This document shows positions 17,906-26,347 of a stretch of DNA of 64,000 bases, piece by piece. Where the stretch lies: the NCBI GenBank assembly GCA_017480245.1, contig JAFVBA010000024.1:1-64000 (forward strand), written 5' to 3'. Below the pieces are notes generated by a model. That model was not told the DNA's origin. It made no database searches and saw nothing but the letters and a program-made list of their open reading frames with translations. Source of the DNA: Bacteroidales bacterium (GTDB taxonomy: Bacteria > Bacteroidota > Bacteroidia > Bacteroidales > P3). Each line of letters starts with the position of its first letter. The stretch's first letter is position 1. The translations under genes were made by a program, and so were the position numbers.

Positions 17906-19216
17906 ATGAGTAATCAAACAAAACAATGGGGAACAATAATAGTGATGATTGCACTTCTGGCAATGATAGCGTTTGTTACGCATTTGTGTTCTCCTATGTC
18001 GGTAATAGTGAAAAATCAATTCGGGGCGAGCAACGTTCTTTCGCAAATAGGCAATTACGGTAACTTTATTGCATATTTGATTATGGGAATGCCGGCAGGA
18101 ATGTTGATAAAACGCTATGGATATAAGAAAACGGCATTGATAGCCTTGGCAACGGGAATTGTTGGTATTCTTGTTCAATGGGCAAGCGGCAGATTGGGCT
18201 TCGGTGTTTATCTAATCGGTGCGTTTATATCGGGATTTTGTATGTGTATGCTTAATACCGTTGTCAATCCTATGCTTAATATTTTAGGCGGAGGCGGTAA
18301 CAAAGGTAACCAATTGATACAAATCGGCAACGTATTCAATTCCGCTGCGGCAGTTGCTATATATATTATTATGGGAGCGTTGATTGCTGATGTAACAAAG
18401 GCAAAGATTTCAGACGCAACGCCTGCCCTTTTGATAGCATTGGCTATCTTTGTTATAGGTTTCTTTGTTATTTTATTCACTAATATAAAAGAACCGCAAA
18501 CAGCAAATGAAACCAAATCCAATGTCCAAAACCAAACGTCAAATGTAAAAGAAGAATATTCTGCATTCTCTTTCCGTCATTTCAAATTGGGATTGGTTGC
18601 AATATTTCTTTACGGCGGCATAGAGATAGGTATTCCTACTTACATACTTCAATATCTCACTTCGCAATCTACTGACAATGTCGCAGGGTTGGGTATGAGT
18701 GCAGCAACGGCAGGTTTGATTGTTGCAGTATATTGGCTTATGATGTTGATAGGGCGTTTTATCGGCGGAGCGATAGGCGGTAAGGTTTCAACCAAAACGA
18801 TGATTGCAACGGTATCTTCACTTGCTATTGTCTTGTTATCATTTGGTATTGCAATGCCGTCAGATATTCAGGTAAGCGTTATCGGAATAGACTGGGCGAA
18901 TCTATCAACAATAAAAGTACAAGTACCTGTCGGAATATTCGCTTTTATTCTTACGGGACTGTGTTCCTCAGTTATGTGGGGCGGTATATTCAATCTTGCA
19001 ACGGAAGGGCTTGGTAAATACACGGCTGTTGCATCGGGTGCATTTATGACGATGGTCTGCGGATTCGCAATGATGGTGGCTTTGCAAGGTTGGTTAGCGG
19101 ATTTGTCAGGCAGTTATTTGACAAGTTACGTTGTAGTAATAGCCTGCGCAGTGTATATTTTATTCTACGCTCTTGTGGGTTCCAAAAATGTAAATAAGGA
19201 TATACCGACAGAGTAA
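17906..19216 (+). CDS. Sugar MFS transporter (FucP/GlcP-like)
   Basis: A 436-residue inner-membrane protein with about 12 hydrophobic segments split by a polar loop near residues 195-215. It carries the repeated MFS motif GMPAGMLIKRYGYKK after helix 2, and NTVVNPMLNILGG resembling the FucP/glucose-galactose branch. Homologues import fucose, glucose or galactose with protons. The gene pair with galM suggests galactose or glucose; substrate assignment is inferred. A bidirectional terminator follows at 19263-19320. Confidence 0.88.
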   Translation: MSNQTKQWGTIIVMIALLAMIAFVTHLCSPMSVIVKNQFGASNVLSQIGNYGNFIAYLIMGMPAGMLIKRYGYKKTALIALATGIVGILVQWASGRLGFGVYLIGAFISGFCMCMLNTVVNPMLNILGGGGNKGNQLIQIGNVFNSAAAVAIYIIMGALIADVTKAKISDATPALLIALAIFVIGFFVILFTNIKEPQTANETKSNVQNQTSNVKEEYSAFSFRHFKLGLVAIFLYGGIEIGIPTYILQYLTSQSTDNVAGLGMSAATAGLIVAVYWLMMLIGRFIGGAIGGKVSTKTMIATVSSLAIVLLSFGIAMPSDIQVSVIGIDWANLSTIKVQVPVGIFAFILTGLCSSVMWGGIFNLATEGLGKYTAVASGAFMTMVCGFAMMVALQGWLADLSGSYLTSYVVVIACAVYILFYALVGSKNVNKDIPTE

Positions 19217-19262
19217 AGGAAAGTACGGTATTAAATTCTTTATTCTTAGCATAACATTCAAA

Positions 19263-19320
19263 AAAACAGCAGGCTTTTTGCGGAAAGTCTGCTAAATTTT
19301 AATCAAAAGTCTGCTGTTTT
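19263..19320. terminator. Bidirectional terminator between convergent genes
   Basis: AAAACAGCAGGCT (19263-19275) and AGTCTGCTGTTTT (19308-19320) form the arms. An internal AGTCTGCTAAA and a following AGTCCGCTAAA repeat the right-arm sequence. It sits between two convergent genes. Confidence 0.7.
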
Positions 19321-19353
19321 TAAAGAGAAAGTCCGCTAAAATCAAATTACAAT

Positions 19354-22275
19354 CTATTTCAGTGCATTGTAAAGTATCTCTATAGGGTGAAGTGCTTTTC
19401 TTTGTGTGAAATGAGTTATCTGTTCCCTGCAAGAAGTTCCCGATACTGCGATAAGTGTTTCTTCGTCCGCCCTTTTAACCCATTTTGTTATAACTTGATG
19501 GACGATTTTTTCGCTCTCCTTATAATGTTTCTGCTCGTAACCGAAACTTCCCGCCATTCCGCAACAACCGCTCGGGATTGCAGTGGCGTGATAATTCTCA
19601 GGAAACGACAAAACAGCCTGCATATATTTCTCTCCTACGATTGCCTTTTGCTGACAATGGGTGTGATAGATAATATTCGCCTCCTTATCGGTAAATTGCT
19701 CCTTGCGGATATTACCTTTTTGCATCTCACGGTAAAGAAATTCGTCAAAACAAAGGCAGTTCTTGGTTATGTGTTCTATATTTTCCTCAACAAGTAACGG
19801 ATATTCGTCCCTGAAAGAAAGAATGGCGGAAGGCTCCAAACCAACTAATACACTATCGTCATTAATTAAGTTCTTGACAGCGTCAATATTCTTTCTTGCA
19901 AGTTTTTTTCCTCTTTTAACCAAACCTTTGGAGAAAAGAATTCTTCCGCAATTGCTTACAGGCGCTTTAATTACTTGATAACCCAAACGGGTAAGCAATT
20001 CCAAAAACTTTTCTGCGATATGGGAATCTTGATATTGCGAAAACTCGTCGCAAAGCAGATATACAGGTTTTAGTTTTGTTATATTGCCGTTAAAAGAACT
20101 CTCTTTGCGGATAAAATGCGAGTACTGCTGAGAAAATGTTTGCTTTTGAAGTAAAGGAAGTGAGCGCTGGGGCGCAAATTTCATTATCTTTTTTATCCAA
20201 GACGAAGTAAATTTGTTTTTAATTACGTAGTTATAAACATTAGGTGCGATACTGCCCAATTTTTCAAACAAAGGAAGATAAGACATTAACACTACATTCA
20301 ACGGAGTTCCCTTTTTGTCATAGTAATGTTGCAAAAACTCGGATTTCAATTTAGTCATATCCACGTTTGACGGACATTCCCTTTTGCAACCTTTGCACAT
20401 AAGGCAGTCATCCAACATTTCTTTTATTTCTGCACTTGCAAAAGCCTTGTCAGGTGAGGAGGAAGAAAACATTTCACGCAAGATATTCGCTCTTGCTCGC
20501 GTAGAAAATTTTTCTTCGTTATTATTGATTCTGTACGAAGGACACATACTGCCACCGAACAGCATATCCTTTCGGCAAACACCTGCTCCGTTACATTGTT
20601 CTATGGATTGCAAAAACGAAAATTCCTTGTCAAAAGAATAATATGTCTTTATATTGTAAGCATCTGCAGATTTGTCTTTATAATCATACCTAAGACTTTC
20701 ATCCATTGGGGGAGTATCAATTATTTTTCCCTTATTGAAAATATTATTTGGGTCGAAAACATTTTTTATTTCCTTCATAAGAGAATAAACTTCCTTGCCG
20801 TACATCAAAGGAATGAATTCACCGCGCAATCTTCCGTCTCCGTGTTCTCCCGACAGCGAACCGTGATATTTTTTCACCAACAAAGCAACATCCTCTGCAA
20901 CCTTACGGAAAAGAATCTTGTCTTCATTATTTTTTAAATTCAATACAGGACGCAGATGCAACTCTCCGCTGGCAATATGTGCGTGATAAACACATTGCAA
21001 ACCGTATTTATCTAAAATTTGTGCGAATTCGTCCATATAAGAAGGCAAATTCTCTGCGGCAACTGCGGTATCCTCTATCACACTTACGGGTTTATTATCC
21101 CCGGGTACGTTAGTAAGCAGTCCCAATCCCGCTTTGCGCAGTTCCCATACCCTTTTGATGTCTTCACCTCGCACAACAACGTATTCATATCCCAAATTCT
21201 TTTCTTTAAGTGCGGTAATAGTGTCGCTAATTGCAGTTTCCAACTCTTCGGGTGTGGATTTGCAAAGTTCATCTACAATAATCGCTTTCGGATTTCCTTT
21301 TATAAAGAAAAGATTTTCTCTTTGCTGTGCATTTCTTTTCGCAGCCGTTAATATATTATCGTCCATTAATTCCACGGCAATAGGAGAAAATTTCAGACAT
21401 TCAAGATTGGCAAAAAAACTTTCACGTAAAGAATTAAAATGTACGCAAATTGCCGCCCTGTTATCCGAAGGCAAATCCATAATACGCAGTTTTATCTCTG
21501 TGATATAGCAAAGCGTTCCCTCACTTCCTGCAATCAATTTGCACAAATCAAGATTTTCAAAGTCCAATATCTCATCTAAAGCATATCCGTTGTTTCTTCG
21601 GATAACTTTTTTGTCAGGAAAATTGTTTATTATCTCTTGCCTGTTTTCTTTTTTGCCTAATACATTATATATATAGCGGTAAATTTCTCCTTCTTTGTCA
21701 TTTTGCTTTAACTTCTCCTCAAGTTGCAGCCTTGTTAAGCGGTGAAAATTAACCAAAGAGCCGTCAGAAAGAATGCACTTTAACTCTAAAATATTTTCTC
21801 TTGTCGTTCCCCACGCCACAGAGTGCAATCCACAAGAGTTATTGCCTACCATACCGCCCAAAGTGCAACGGTTGGAAGTTGAAGTCTCGGGTGCAAAGAA
21901 TTTTTTAAAGGATTTAAGATGATGATTCAACACATCGCGGACAACGCCAGGCTCAACAACGGCATAATTCTCCTTAGTATTTACTTTAAGTATATGATTA
22001 AAATGTTTGCTTATATCAACGACAATACCGTTACCCACAACCTGACCGGCAAGTGAAGTCCCTGCACCACGGAATATTAGATTTATTTTCTCCTGGTTGC
22101 AAAAAACGATAATCTTTTGTATATCCTCAGTTGTTTTCGGGTATATCACCGCAACGGGACGCTCTTTGTAGGCAGAGGCATCGGTAGAATAGAGAATAAG
22201 AGTGGTATTGTCTGTAAGAATTTCGCAATTGATTTGCTTTTGCAGACGGTTTAATTTAGTTTGTAAGGTTTCCAT
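19354..22275 (-). CDS. Fused FAD-linked oxidase and Fe-S oxidoreductase (D-lactate/2-hydroxyacid dehydrogenase type)
   Basis: A 973-residue fusion. Residues about 1-270 form a PCMH-type FAD-binding domain (FRGAGTSLAGQVVGNGIVVD; ETSTSNRCTLGGMVGNNSCG). The FAD-linked oxidase C-terminal domain with SGEHGDGRLRGEF follows, around residue 470. The second half holds a 4Fe-4S motif CLMCKGCKRECP preceded by a divergent Cys region (CRKDMLFGGSMCP) and a CCG-type domain ending HCQQKAI...SGCCGMAGSFG. The domain order matches GlcD-GlpC-like membrane-associated dehydrogenases that oxidise D-lactate or other 2-hydroxyacids and pass electrons to quinone. I chose METLQTKLNRL at 22275 over an in-frame ATG five codons upstream. 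It ends a probable two-gene unit with hpt (20-bp gap). Confidence 0.88.
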   Translation of the reverse strand: METLQTKLNRLQKQINCEILTDNTTLILYSTDASAYKERPVAVIYPKTTEDIQKIIVFCNQEKINLIFRGAGTSLAGQVVGNGIVVDISKHFNHILKVNTKENYAVVEPGVVRDVLNHHLKSFKKFFAPETSTSNRCTLGGMVGNNSCGLHSVAWGTTRENILELKCILSDGSLVNFHRLTRLQLEEKLKQNDKEGEIYRYIYNVLGKKENRQEIINNFPDKKVIRRNNGYALDEILDFENLDLCKLIAGSEGTLCYITEIKLRIMDLPSDNRAAICVHFNSLRESFFANLECLKFSPIAVELMDDNILTAAKRNAQQRENLFFIKGNPKAIIVDELCKSTPEELETAISDTITALKEKNLGYEYVVVRGEDIKRVWELRKAGLGLLTNVPGDNKPVSVIEDTAVAAENLPSYMDEFAQILDKYGLQCVYHAHIASGELHLRPVLNLKNNEDKILFRKVAEDVALLVKKYHGSLSGEHGDGRLRGEFIPLMYGKEVYSLMKEIKNVFDPNNIFNKGKIIDTPPMDESLRYDYKDKSADAYNIKTYYSFDKEFSFLQSIEQCNGAGVCRKDMLFGGSMCPSYRINNNEEKFSTRARANILREMFSSSSPDKAFASAEIKEMLDDCLMCKGCKRECPSNVDMTKLKSEFLQHYYDKKGTPLNVVLMSYLPLFEKLGSIAPNVYNYVIKNKFTSSWIKKIMKFAPQRSLPLLQKQTFSQQYSHFIRKESSFNGNITKLKPVYLLCDEFSQYQDSHIAEKFLELLTRLGYQVIKAPVSNCGRILFSKGLVKRGKKLARKNIDAVKNLINDDSVLVGLEPSAILSFRDEYPLLVEENIEHITKNCLCFDEFLYREMQKGNIRKEQFTDKEANIIYHTHCQQKAIVGEKYMQAVLSFPENYHATAIPSGCCGMAGSFGYEQKHYKESEKIVHQVITKWVKRADEETLIAVSGTSCREQITHFTQRKALHPIEILYNALK

Positions 22276-22295
22276 AGTAAATAAACACAATATTA

Positions 22296-22829
22296 TTATT
22301 CGGATAATTGATAAATATCGGGTAAATTCCTGCCTAAACCATCTAAATCGAAGCCGTAGCCGACAATAAACTCATTGGAAATTTCTTTACCTATATATTT
22401 AATATTGTAATTGCCTTTAAAATTGCCCGGTTTGAACATTAACGAACATATCTCCAAACTTCTCGGATTCTTTTCTTGCAATTGTTGCAACAAATCGCCC
22501 ATTGTCTTTCCCGAATCTACAATATCTTCTACTATTATTACATTTTTATTTGTTATATCCTCTTTCAAACCAATCAAACTCTTAACTTTACCGGTTGAAT
22601 TTACGCTTTCATAAGAAGTAAGTTTGACAAAAGTAATTTTATGCAGCCCTTCAATATTTTTAAATAAATCACTTGCAAACATAAACGCCCCGTTCAAGAT
22701 AACGATAAACACAATATCTCCCCTATTTTTATAATCTTTGTTTATTCTTTGGGCTAAATTTCCTACTATTTGCTGTATTTCCGATTGCAAAATATATTTT
22801 CTGAACTGTTTTCCCTGAATTGTTATCAT
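22296..22829 (-). CDS. hpt: Hypoxanthine phosphoribosyltransferase
   Basis: The 177-residue cytosolic purine-salvage enzyme makes IMP/GMP from hypoxanthine/guanine and PRPP. The PRPP-binding signature VIIVEDIVDSGKTMGDLL and the loop LKLTSYESV-like region are clear. The start at 22829 (MITIQGKQF) gives the usual length. The frame stays open upstream to 23042, but that part is hydrophobic nonsense and overlaps promoters facing both ways (TAAATTTG at 22857-22850 for hpt, TAATTTTG at 22902-22909 for the opposite strand). Confidence 0.93.
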   Translation of the reverse strand: MITIQGKQFRKYILQSEIQQIVGNLAQRINKDYKNRGDIVFIVILNGAFMFASDLFKNIEGLHKITFVKLTSYESVNSTGKVKSLIGLKEDITNKNVIIVEDIVDSGKTMGDLLQQLQEKNPRSLEICSLMFKPGNFKGNYNIKYIGKEISNEFIVGYGFDLDGLGRNLPDIYQLSE

Positions 22830-22849
22830 CGCTTTTAATTTTTGTGCTG

Positions 22850-22857
22850 CAAATTTA
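22850..22857 (-). promoter_or_regulatory. -7 promoter element of hpt
   Basis: TAAATTTG read leftward lies 21 bp upstream of the hpt start codon and confirms the shorter gene start. Confidence 0.5.
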
Positions 22858-22875
22858 CAACAAATTACAATCAGA

Positions 22876-22909
22876 TTTTGTGTTGAATGGAAAAATATTT
22901 GTAATTTTG
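22876..22909 (+). promoter_or_regulatory. Promoter of RNA copy D / XRE gene
   Basis: TTTTG (22876-22880) and TAATTTTG (22902-22909) are spaced by 21 bp, a good match to the Bacteroidetes -33/-7 promoter. It predicts a start near 22916 and a leader of about 275 nt before the XRE gene at 23191. Confidence 0.65.
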
Positions 22910-23004
22910 CAGGCGTTAAACCATAAGAAAATAATAATATGTAACAAAAAAGACAGAAAAAGAGATTTTGAATTAATAAAAACTTAATGCGTAACTCACG
23001 CAAC

Positions 23005-23160
23005 TTTTGTCTTTGAAATCTAGCCAATTTCAAACCATACAAAAGCCCAGGGTGCAGTAATGATTATAGTTATATCATTCTGCTATCGTGTTCTTTAAAT
23101 TTTGTATGGTAAAGGTAAGGCTAGAACCTCAAAGACAAATAATCAAAAAGTTCACGATTT
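23005..23160 (+). ncRNA. Pseudoknotted structured RNA (diverged copy D), leader of XRE paralogue
   Basis: The outer stem GTCTTTGA (23009-23016) with TCAAAGAC (23129-23136) continues as CTAGCC/GGCTAG. It encloses CCATACAAAA (23035-23044) with TTTTGTATGG (23100-23109). Inside that is hairpin GCAG-AATGAT/ATCATT-CTGC (23054-23083). ATCGTG (23085-23090) is complementary to CACGAT (23153-23158) beyond the outer stem, then comes a run of seven T. The order of stems, the pseudoknot topology and the AAGTTCACG tail match copies A-C (AAGTTCCACG), although most sequence differs. The XRE start codon is 33 nt downstream. Confidence 0.6.
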
Positions 23161-23190
23161 TTTTATGTCTTATAAAAGAGAACGGAAAAG

Positions 23191-23391
23191 ATGCATATCG
23201 GCAGACAGATTGAGAAGATTTTAAACGAGAAACGCTATAGCGCCGTTTGGCTTGCTAAACAAATTAACTGCGACAGGCGGAATATTTACGATATATTCAA
23301 ACGGGAATGTATTGATACCGAATTATTAAAACGTATTTCTATTGCCCTGCAACACGATTTCTTCAAAGACCTCTCCGAAGATACTTTTTAA
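23191..23391 (+). CDS. Small XRE-type helix-turn-helix protein (paralogue D)
   Basis: A 66-residue protein, MHIGRQIEKILNEKRYSAVW, with a compact HTH (WLAKQI, then RRNIYDIFKR as the likely recognition helix) and the family tail DTELLKRISIALQHDFF. It is closest to paralogue A (16219-16434) in the CDR(R/S)N(I/V)Y region. It is preceded by its own promoter and a structured leader (23005-23160). It is probably an autoregulatory or RNA-linked regulator; no target is known. Confidence 0.8.
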   Translation: MHIGRQIEKILNEKRYSAVWLAKQINCDRRNIYDIFKRECIDTELLKRISIALQHDFFKDLSEDTF

Positions 23392-23489
23392 GGTTTTATG
23401 ACTAATAAATTCTCTTTAGACTTGTGAAATAAATCCGCAATTACTTGAAATAACTTTATTGAATAGCGCTAAAAATACGGCCATTAGCC

Positions 23490-23690
23490 TATTCTTTTTT
23501 GCTACTTGCGATATAAATTTTGCCACTTACGGAAATAACTTGAAAAAACCCCCTTTTTTTGATAAAAATACCCGGTTTTTTCACTCAAAAAACCCCCTTT
23601 TTTCGCTACTCTTTCCGCAAGTGGCAAAAATAAATCACCTACTGGCAAAAAAATCTTCACCATTGGCAGAAATTTTATGCGGTTTTGTGA
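23490..23690. repeat. Palindromic array, about 22-bp units, inside a long inverted repeat
   Basis: The centre (23543-23609) has three units of 22-23 bp: AAAAAACCCCCTTTTTTT, AAAATACCCGGTTTTTT and AAAAAACCCCCTTTTTT. Around them lie complementary arms, TTTTGCCACTTACGGAAA (from 23518) and TTTCCGCAAGTGGCAAAA (to about 23630). Outward the GTGGCAAAA-type motif repeats every 21 bp on the right (AGTGGCAAA, ACTGGCAAA, ATTGGCAGA). On the left it recurs inverted (TTTTGCTACTTGCG). No ORF of note is present in 23392-23809. The array lies 120-270 bp upstream of the lipoprotein gene at 23810, whose -7 element TAATTTTG is at 23758-23765. It could be a multi-site operator or nucleoid-protein site. Confidence 0.65.
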
Positions 23691-23809
23691 AAAAATCTTT
23701 CACAATTTGAGAAAACATCTGCGACAAAATTTTACTTATAAATAGATAAGTAGTTTGTAATTTTGCAAAACAGAAAAACAATTTATTGAATCATTCAAAA
23801 ACAGATAAA

Positions 23810-24364
23810 ATGAAAAAAGTACTTTTTATTATTGCAACAGCACTATGTATTGCTTTGTTAGGCTCTTGTGATAAAGCCGCATTACAAGAATTGGTCAGCG
23901 ACATTACAGAGGAAAGCAATATTGATGAAGTAAAGAATTCTGTATGGGAAAATTACCCTTCTGTTACTATTGGAGATTTATTAGAAAATTATAAATATTT
24001 CACGGAAAAAAGTTGGAAAGGATTTACTACAGAAAATGGAGAAGAGATTGTAGAATTCAGAGCAAAGTATGAAGTAGAAGGAAAATATGAAAAAGGAGTT
24101 CATTGGTTTTCTTTCCAATTTATTATGTATAAATTAGATAATAACTATATTGGAGAATGGGGATACATAGGAACAGTGGATACACTAGAAAGCGCACAAT
24201 TATTCATAGATGATGGATATATATGGACAAATGACAGATCTAAATGGAGAATATACACAGGTACTCATTCATTTGATGATTACAGCAAAATAGAACTATT
24301 TGATGATATATATAATAACAAACCTCATTATCCTGATGTGCGTCCATATGGAGATAGTATATGA
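23810..24364 (+). CDS. Lipoprotein of unknown function
   Basis: A 184-residue lipoprotein with signal sequence MKKVLFIIATALCIALLGSC and lipobox Cys20. The mature part is acidic and aromatic (W/Y/F/D/E-rich) with no recognised motif. The start at 23810 is chosen because it opens the signal peptide; an in-frame ATG eight codons upstream would spoil it. It begins a run of three AT-rich rightward genes of unknown role (23810-25721). Confidence 0.7.
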   Translation: MKKVLFIIATALCIALLGSCDKAALQELVSDITEESNIDEVKNSVWENYPSVTIGDLLENYKYFTEKSWKGFTTENGEEIVEFRAKYEVEGKYEKGVHWFSFQFIMYKLDNNYIGEWGYIGTVDTLESAQLFIDDGYIWTNDRSKWRIYTGTHSFDDYSKIELFDDIYNNKPHYPDVRPYGDSI

Positions 24365-24441
24365 TAAAATGAAAAGGATCACATAAAGCATTATAGCTTG
24401 TTAAATAATTAAATAAGTTAAACTTTAAAAATAATCTATTT

Positions 24442-24894
24442 ATGAAAAAAGAAGTATCAATAAAAGAGCAAGCGTTACCGCAAAATTTACAACATAAACC
24501 GATATATGTAGTAGATTATTATGAAAAGGATATAGAAGCAAATGATAAGCCAAATGGAGACACGCAATATCTTTCGTTAGGAATGGCAGGTTGGGATAAT
24601 ACTGTCATTTCTGCAAAAATATTTAGACATACAGGACAAAAATGGTCAAGACAAAGTGAAGATATACCATTGCACCGTCTTTTAGATTTGACTATATTAC
24701 TTATTTCAAGGATAACAGATCAAAAAAGTTCATCATTAAAAGAACATGTTAATCCGCACTTTGAAGAACATATTGAGGATTTAGACACATACATAAAAGA
24801 CCATAAAAGTAAGTATGATATACGTCTGAAAGAAATAAAAGAGTTATTGAAAGACTACGAACCATCAGATGATTCAAAGTCTATTCAAAATTAA
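24442..24894 (+). CDS. Uncharacterised cytosolic protein
   Basis: A 150-residue soluble protein without a signal peptide. Conserved-looking stretches are KPIYVVDYYEKDIEAND, YLSLGMAGWDN and KIFRHTGQKWSRQSEDIPLHR, followed by a helical, charged C-terminus (about 85-150) that may form a coiled coil. The middle resembles a domain of unknown function seen in other bacteria (possibly the DUF6530 type, from memory and unverified). It lies between a lipoprotein and a zinc-ribbon membrane protein in the same direction. Confidence 0.6.
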   Translation: MKKEVSIKEQALPQNLQHKPIYVVDYYEKDIEANDKPNGDTQYLSLGMAGWDNTVISAKIFRHTGQKWSRQSEDIPLHRLLDLTILLISRITDQKSSSLKEHVNPHFEEHIEDLDTYIKDHKSKYDIRLKEIKELLKDYEPSDDSKSIQN

Positions 24895-24959
24895 AGAAAT
24901 TTTATTTGTAGAAACGGTTATATAATTATTTTAAAACGAGAACTAAAACAGATACAATT

Positions 24960-25721
24960 ATGGAGGAAGTAAAGAAATGTCCTTATTGCGGAGAAGAGAT
25001 AAAGGCAGATGCCCGTAAATGTAAATATTGTCATGAATGGTTAAGTGATAATAGTACAGAGAAAAGTACAGCAACAAATGAAAAATATTTTACGACAAAT
25101 ATAGATAACAGTAAAATTAAAAAATTTATACGCATAGCAAATACAGTTATAACGATTCTCGGTATTTACCCGTATTTTAATGCACGCTATCTTGATGGCA
25201 ACAGATTAAAAATATATGCATATTTTGCGAATGAAACATTATTCGGAATTCTGCTAATATTACTTTGGTTGCTACCTCCAATTATTTCTATCTTTACATT
25301 TAAAAAAATGTTGAAAATAACAGAACCTTGGCAATCTCATTTTCCTGCCTTATTTACAAAGCATAATGTTGCAAATGAGTTATTATTTAATAATAAAGCC
25401 TTTATAGTGTTTACACTCTTATTCTTATTTACAAATAGATTTGAAGGTACAATAGCCCTTTGCCTTCTCATATTAGCTGTCTATCTTATTGTGTGTGCCG
25501 TTAGGCTATATGCTGTTAAATGTAAAATATTTGCAAATATTATGATTTTTTACAGTGTATTTTTATTAATTATGATTATATATTTAGATTATTCTGATTC
25601 GTATAAAGCTCCCGTATTTTTTTCATATTTTAATGCTTGTTTTTCTTTAAGTTTTCTTGACGAAGTGTATGACTCTCTACCTAAGGCTTTAGTGAAAATA
25701 GAACCTTATAAAGAAGAATAA
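24960..25721 (+). CDS. Zinc-ribbon membrane protein
   Basis: A 253-residue protein. The N-terminus has a zinc ribbon, CPYCGEEIKADARKCKYCHE (two CxxC pairs, residues about 8-27). Several hydrophobic segments follow (about 55-75, 88-115, 140-165, 168-190 and 195-215), so the protein is anchored in the inner membrane with a cytosolic zinc finger. Similar ribbon-plus-membrane proteins are common but unassigned. It may be cotranscribed with the two upstream unknown genes. Confidence 0.7.
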   Translation: MEEVKKCPYCGEEIKADARKCKYCHEWLSDNSTEKSTATNEKYFTTNIDNSKIKKFIRIANTVITILGIYPYFNARYLDGNRLKIYAYFANETLFGILLILLWLLPPIISIFTFKKMLKITEPWQSHFPALFTKHNVANELLFNNKAFIVFTLLFLFTNRFEGTIALCLLILAVYLIVCAVRLYAVKCKIFANIMIFYSVFLLIMIIYLDYSDSYKAPVFFSYFNACFSLSFLDEVYDSLPKALVKIEPYKEE

Positions 25722-25762
25722 CTTAACTAAATAATAATGCAATTATACGAATGTTGTATAAA

Positions 25763-25790
25763 TAAAGAGATTATGTATCAATCTCTTTAA
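25763..25790 (+). terminator. Hairpin after zinc-ribbon gene
   Basis: TAAAGAGATT (25763-25772) and AATCTCTTTA (25780-25789) form a perfect 10-bp stem with a 7-nt loop. It lies 41 bp after the zinc-ribbon stop and 16 bp before the next ATG. It may terminate the upstream unit or attenuate the small downstream gene. The U-tract is weak. Confidence 0.5.
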
Positions 25791-25805
25791 TCCACTCGCG
25801 AAGAA

Positions 25806-26012
25806 ATGATCGTCAATTTAGTAATTGTAACAGGAATCGTCGGCTTTATTCTCGGATTCACTAATTGGGCATTGGAATGTCCGCCGAGATTGTTTTGGAA
25901 ACTGTCCGATGTTGAGTTGTTTCAAAACAGGTTTATGATGGCTCTCGGTTACGGAATATTATTTGCACTGATTCCGTTGGAGATTTGCTTGTTTATGGAT
26001 TATTTTGCATAA
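25806..26012 (+). CDS. Small two-helix membrane protein
   Basis: A 68-residue hypothetical protein with two hydrophobic segments (about 2-22 and 45-64) around a short polar loop (ALECPPRLFWKLSDVELFQN). No family was recognised. Its GC-richer codons resemble the metabolic genes more than the AT-rich unknown genes upstream. Confidence 0.5.
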   Translation: MIVNLVIVTGIVGFILGFTNWALECPPRLFWKLSDVELFQNRFMMALGYGILFALIPLEICLFMDYFA

Positions 26013-26050
26013 AAGCAACTGACTGTTTTTAATCATAATATTCAACACGG

Positions 26051-26083
26051 TTTGTCTTGTTTTCTGAAAATGTTATACTTTTG
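26051..26083 (+). promoter_or_regulatory. Promoter of the interrupted Fe-S gene
   Basis: TTTG (26051-26054) and TACTTTTG (26076-26083) are spaced by 21 bp, close to the consensus -33/-7 arrangement. It precedes the ATG at 26102 by 18 bp. Confidence 0.6.
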
Positions 26084-26101
26084 CAGTAATTAAATAGTAC
26101 A

Positions 26102-26347
26102 ATGTTTATCTTTAAAAGATTTTTATCATTATGGCAAAACGTGATTAACAGTAACGGATAGATTATTATTCATTGGGACAGCGATTTATGCGTAGGTGCA
26201 AAAACTTGTTGGCAACAACTACCCGAAGTTTTCAAACCTAAAGAACGTCCTTGGGTAAATCCTTTCGGCGCACCCACTGAAGAAATTATCCGTATCATAG
26301 AACTCTGCCCTAACGGAGCTTTAACTTGGGAAAAGTCAAACGATTAA
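26102..26347 (+). pseudogene. Mono-cluster 4Fe-4S (Fer4_19-type) protein with in-frame TAG
   Basis: One frame runs from the ATG at 26102 to the TAA at 26345, broken only by TAG at 26159-26161. After the stop it reads IIIHWDSDLCVGAKTCWQQL, then PEVF, PWVNPFGAP and CPNGAL. This is the signature of small divergent 4Fe-4S proteins (WDxxxCxxxxxC...LPxVFxxxxRPWV...CPxGAL) that usually have about 65-80 residues. The promoter and 3' half are intact, so this is a recent nonsense mutation, a sequence error, or reinitiation of a short form. TAG is a genuine stop elsewhere here (for example at 29063-29065). The 3' end overlaps the convergent aminotransferase gene by 4 bp. Confidence 0.7.

Noticed and set aside
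22830..23042. N-terminal extension of hpt by 71 residues
   Set aside because: It would cover promoters facing both directions and encode an implausible hydrophobic segment. The start at 22829 gives the normal family length.
23543..23609. Short regular repeats that could be read as a CRISPR array
   Set aside because: Units are palindromic, 22-23 bp end to end with no constant-repeat/variable-spacer pattern, and no cas genes are present.
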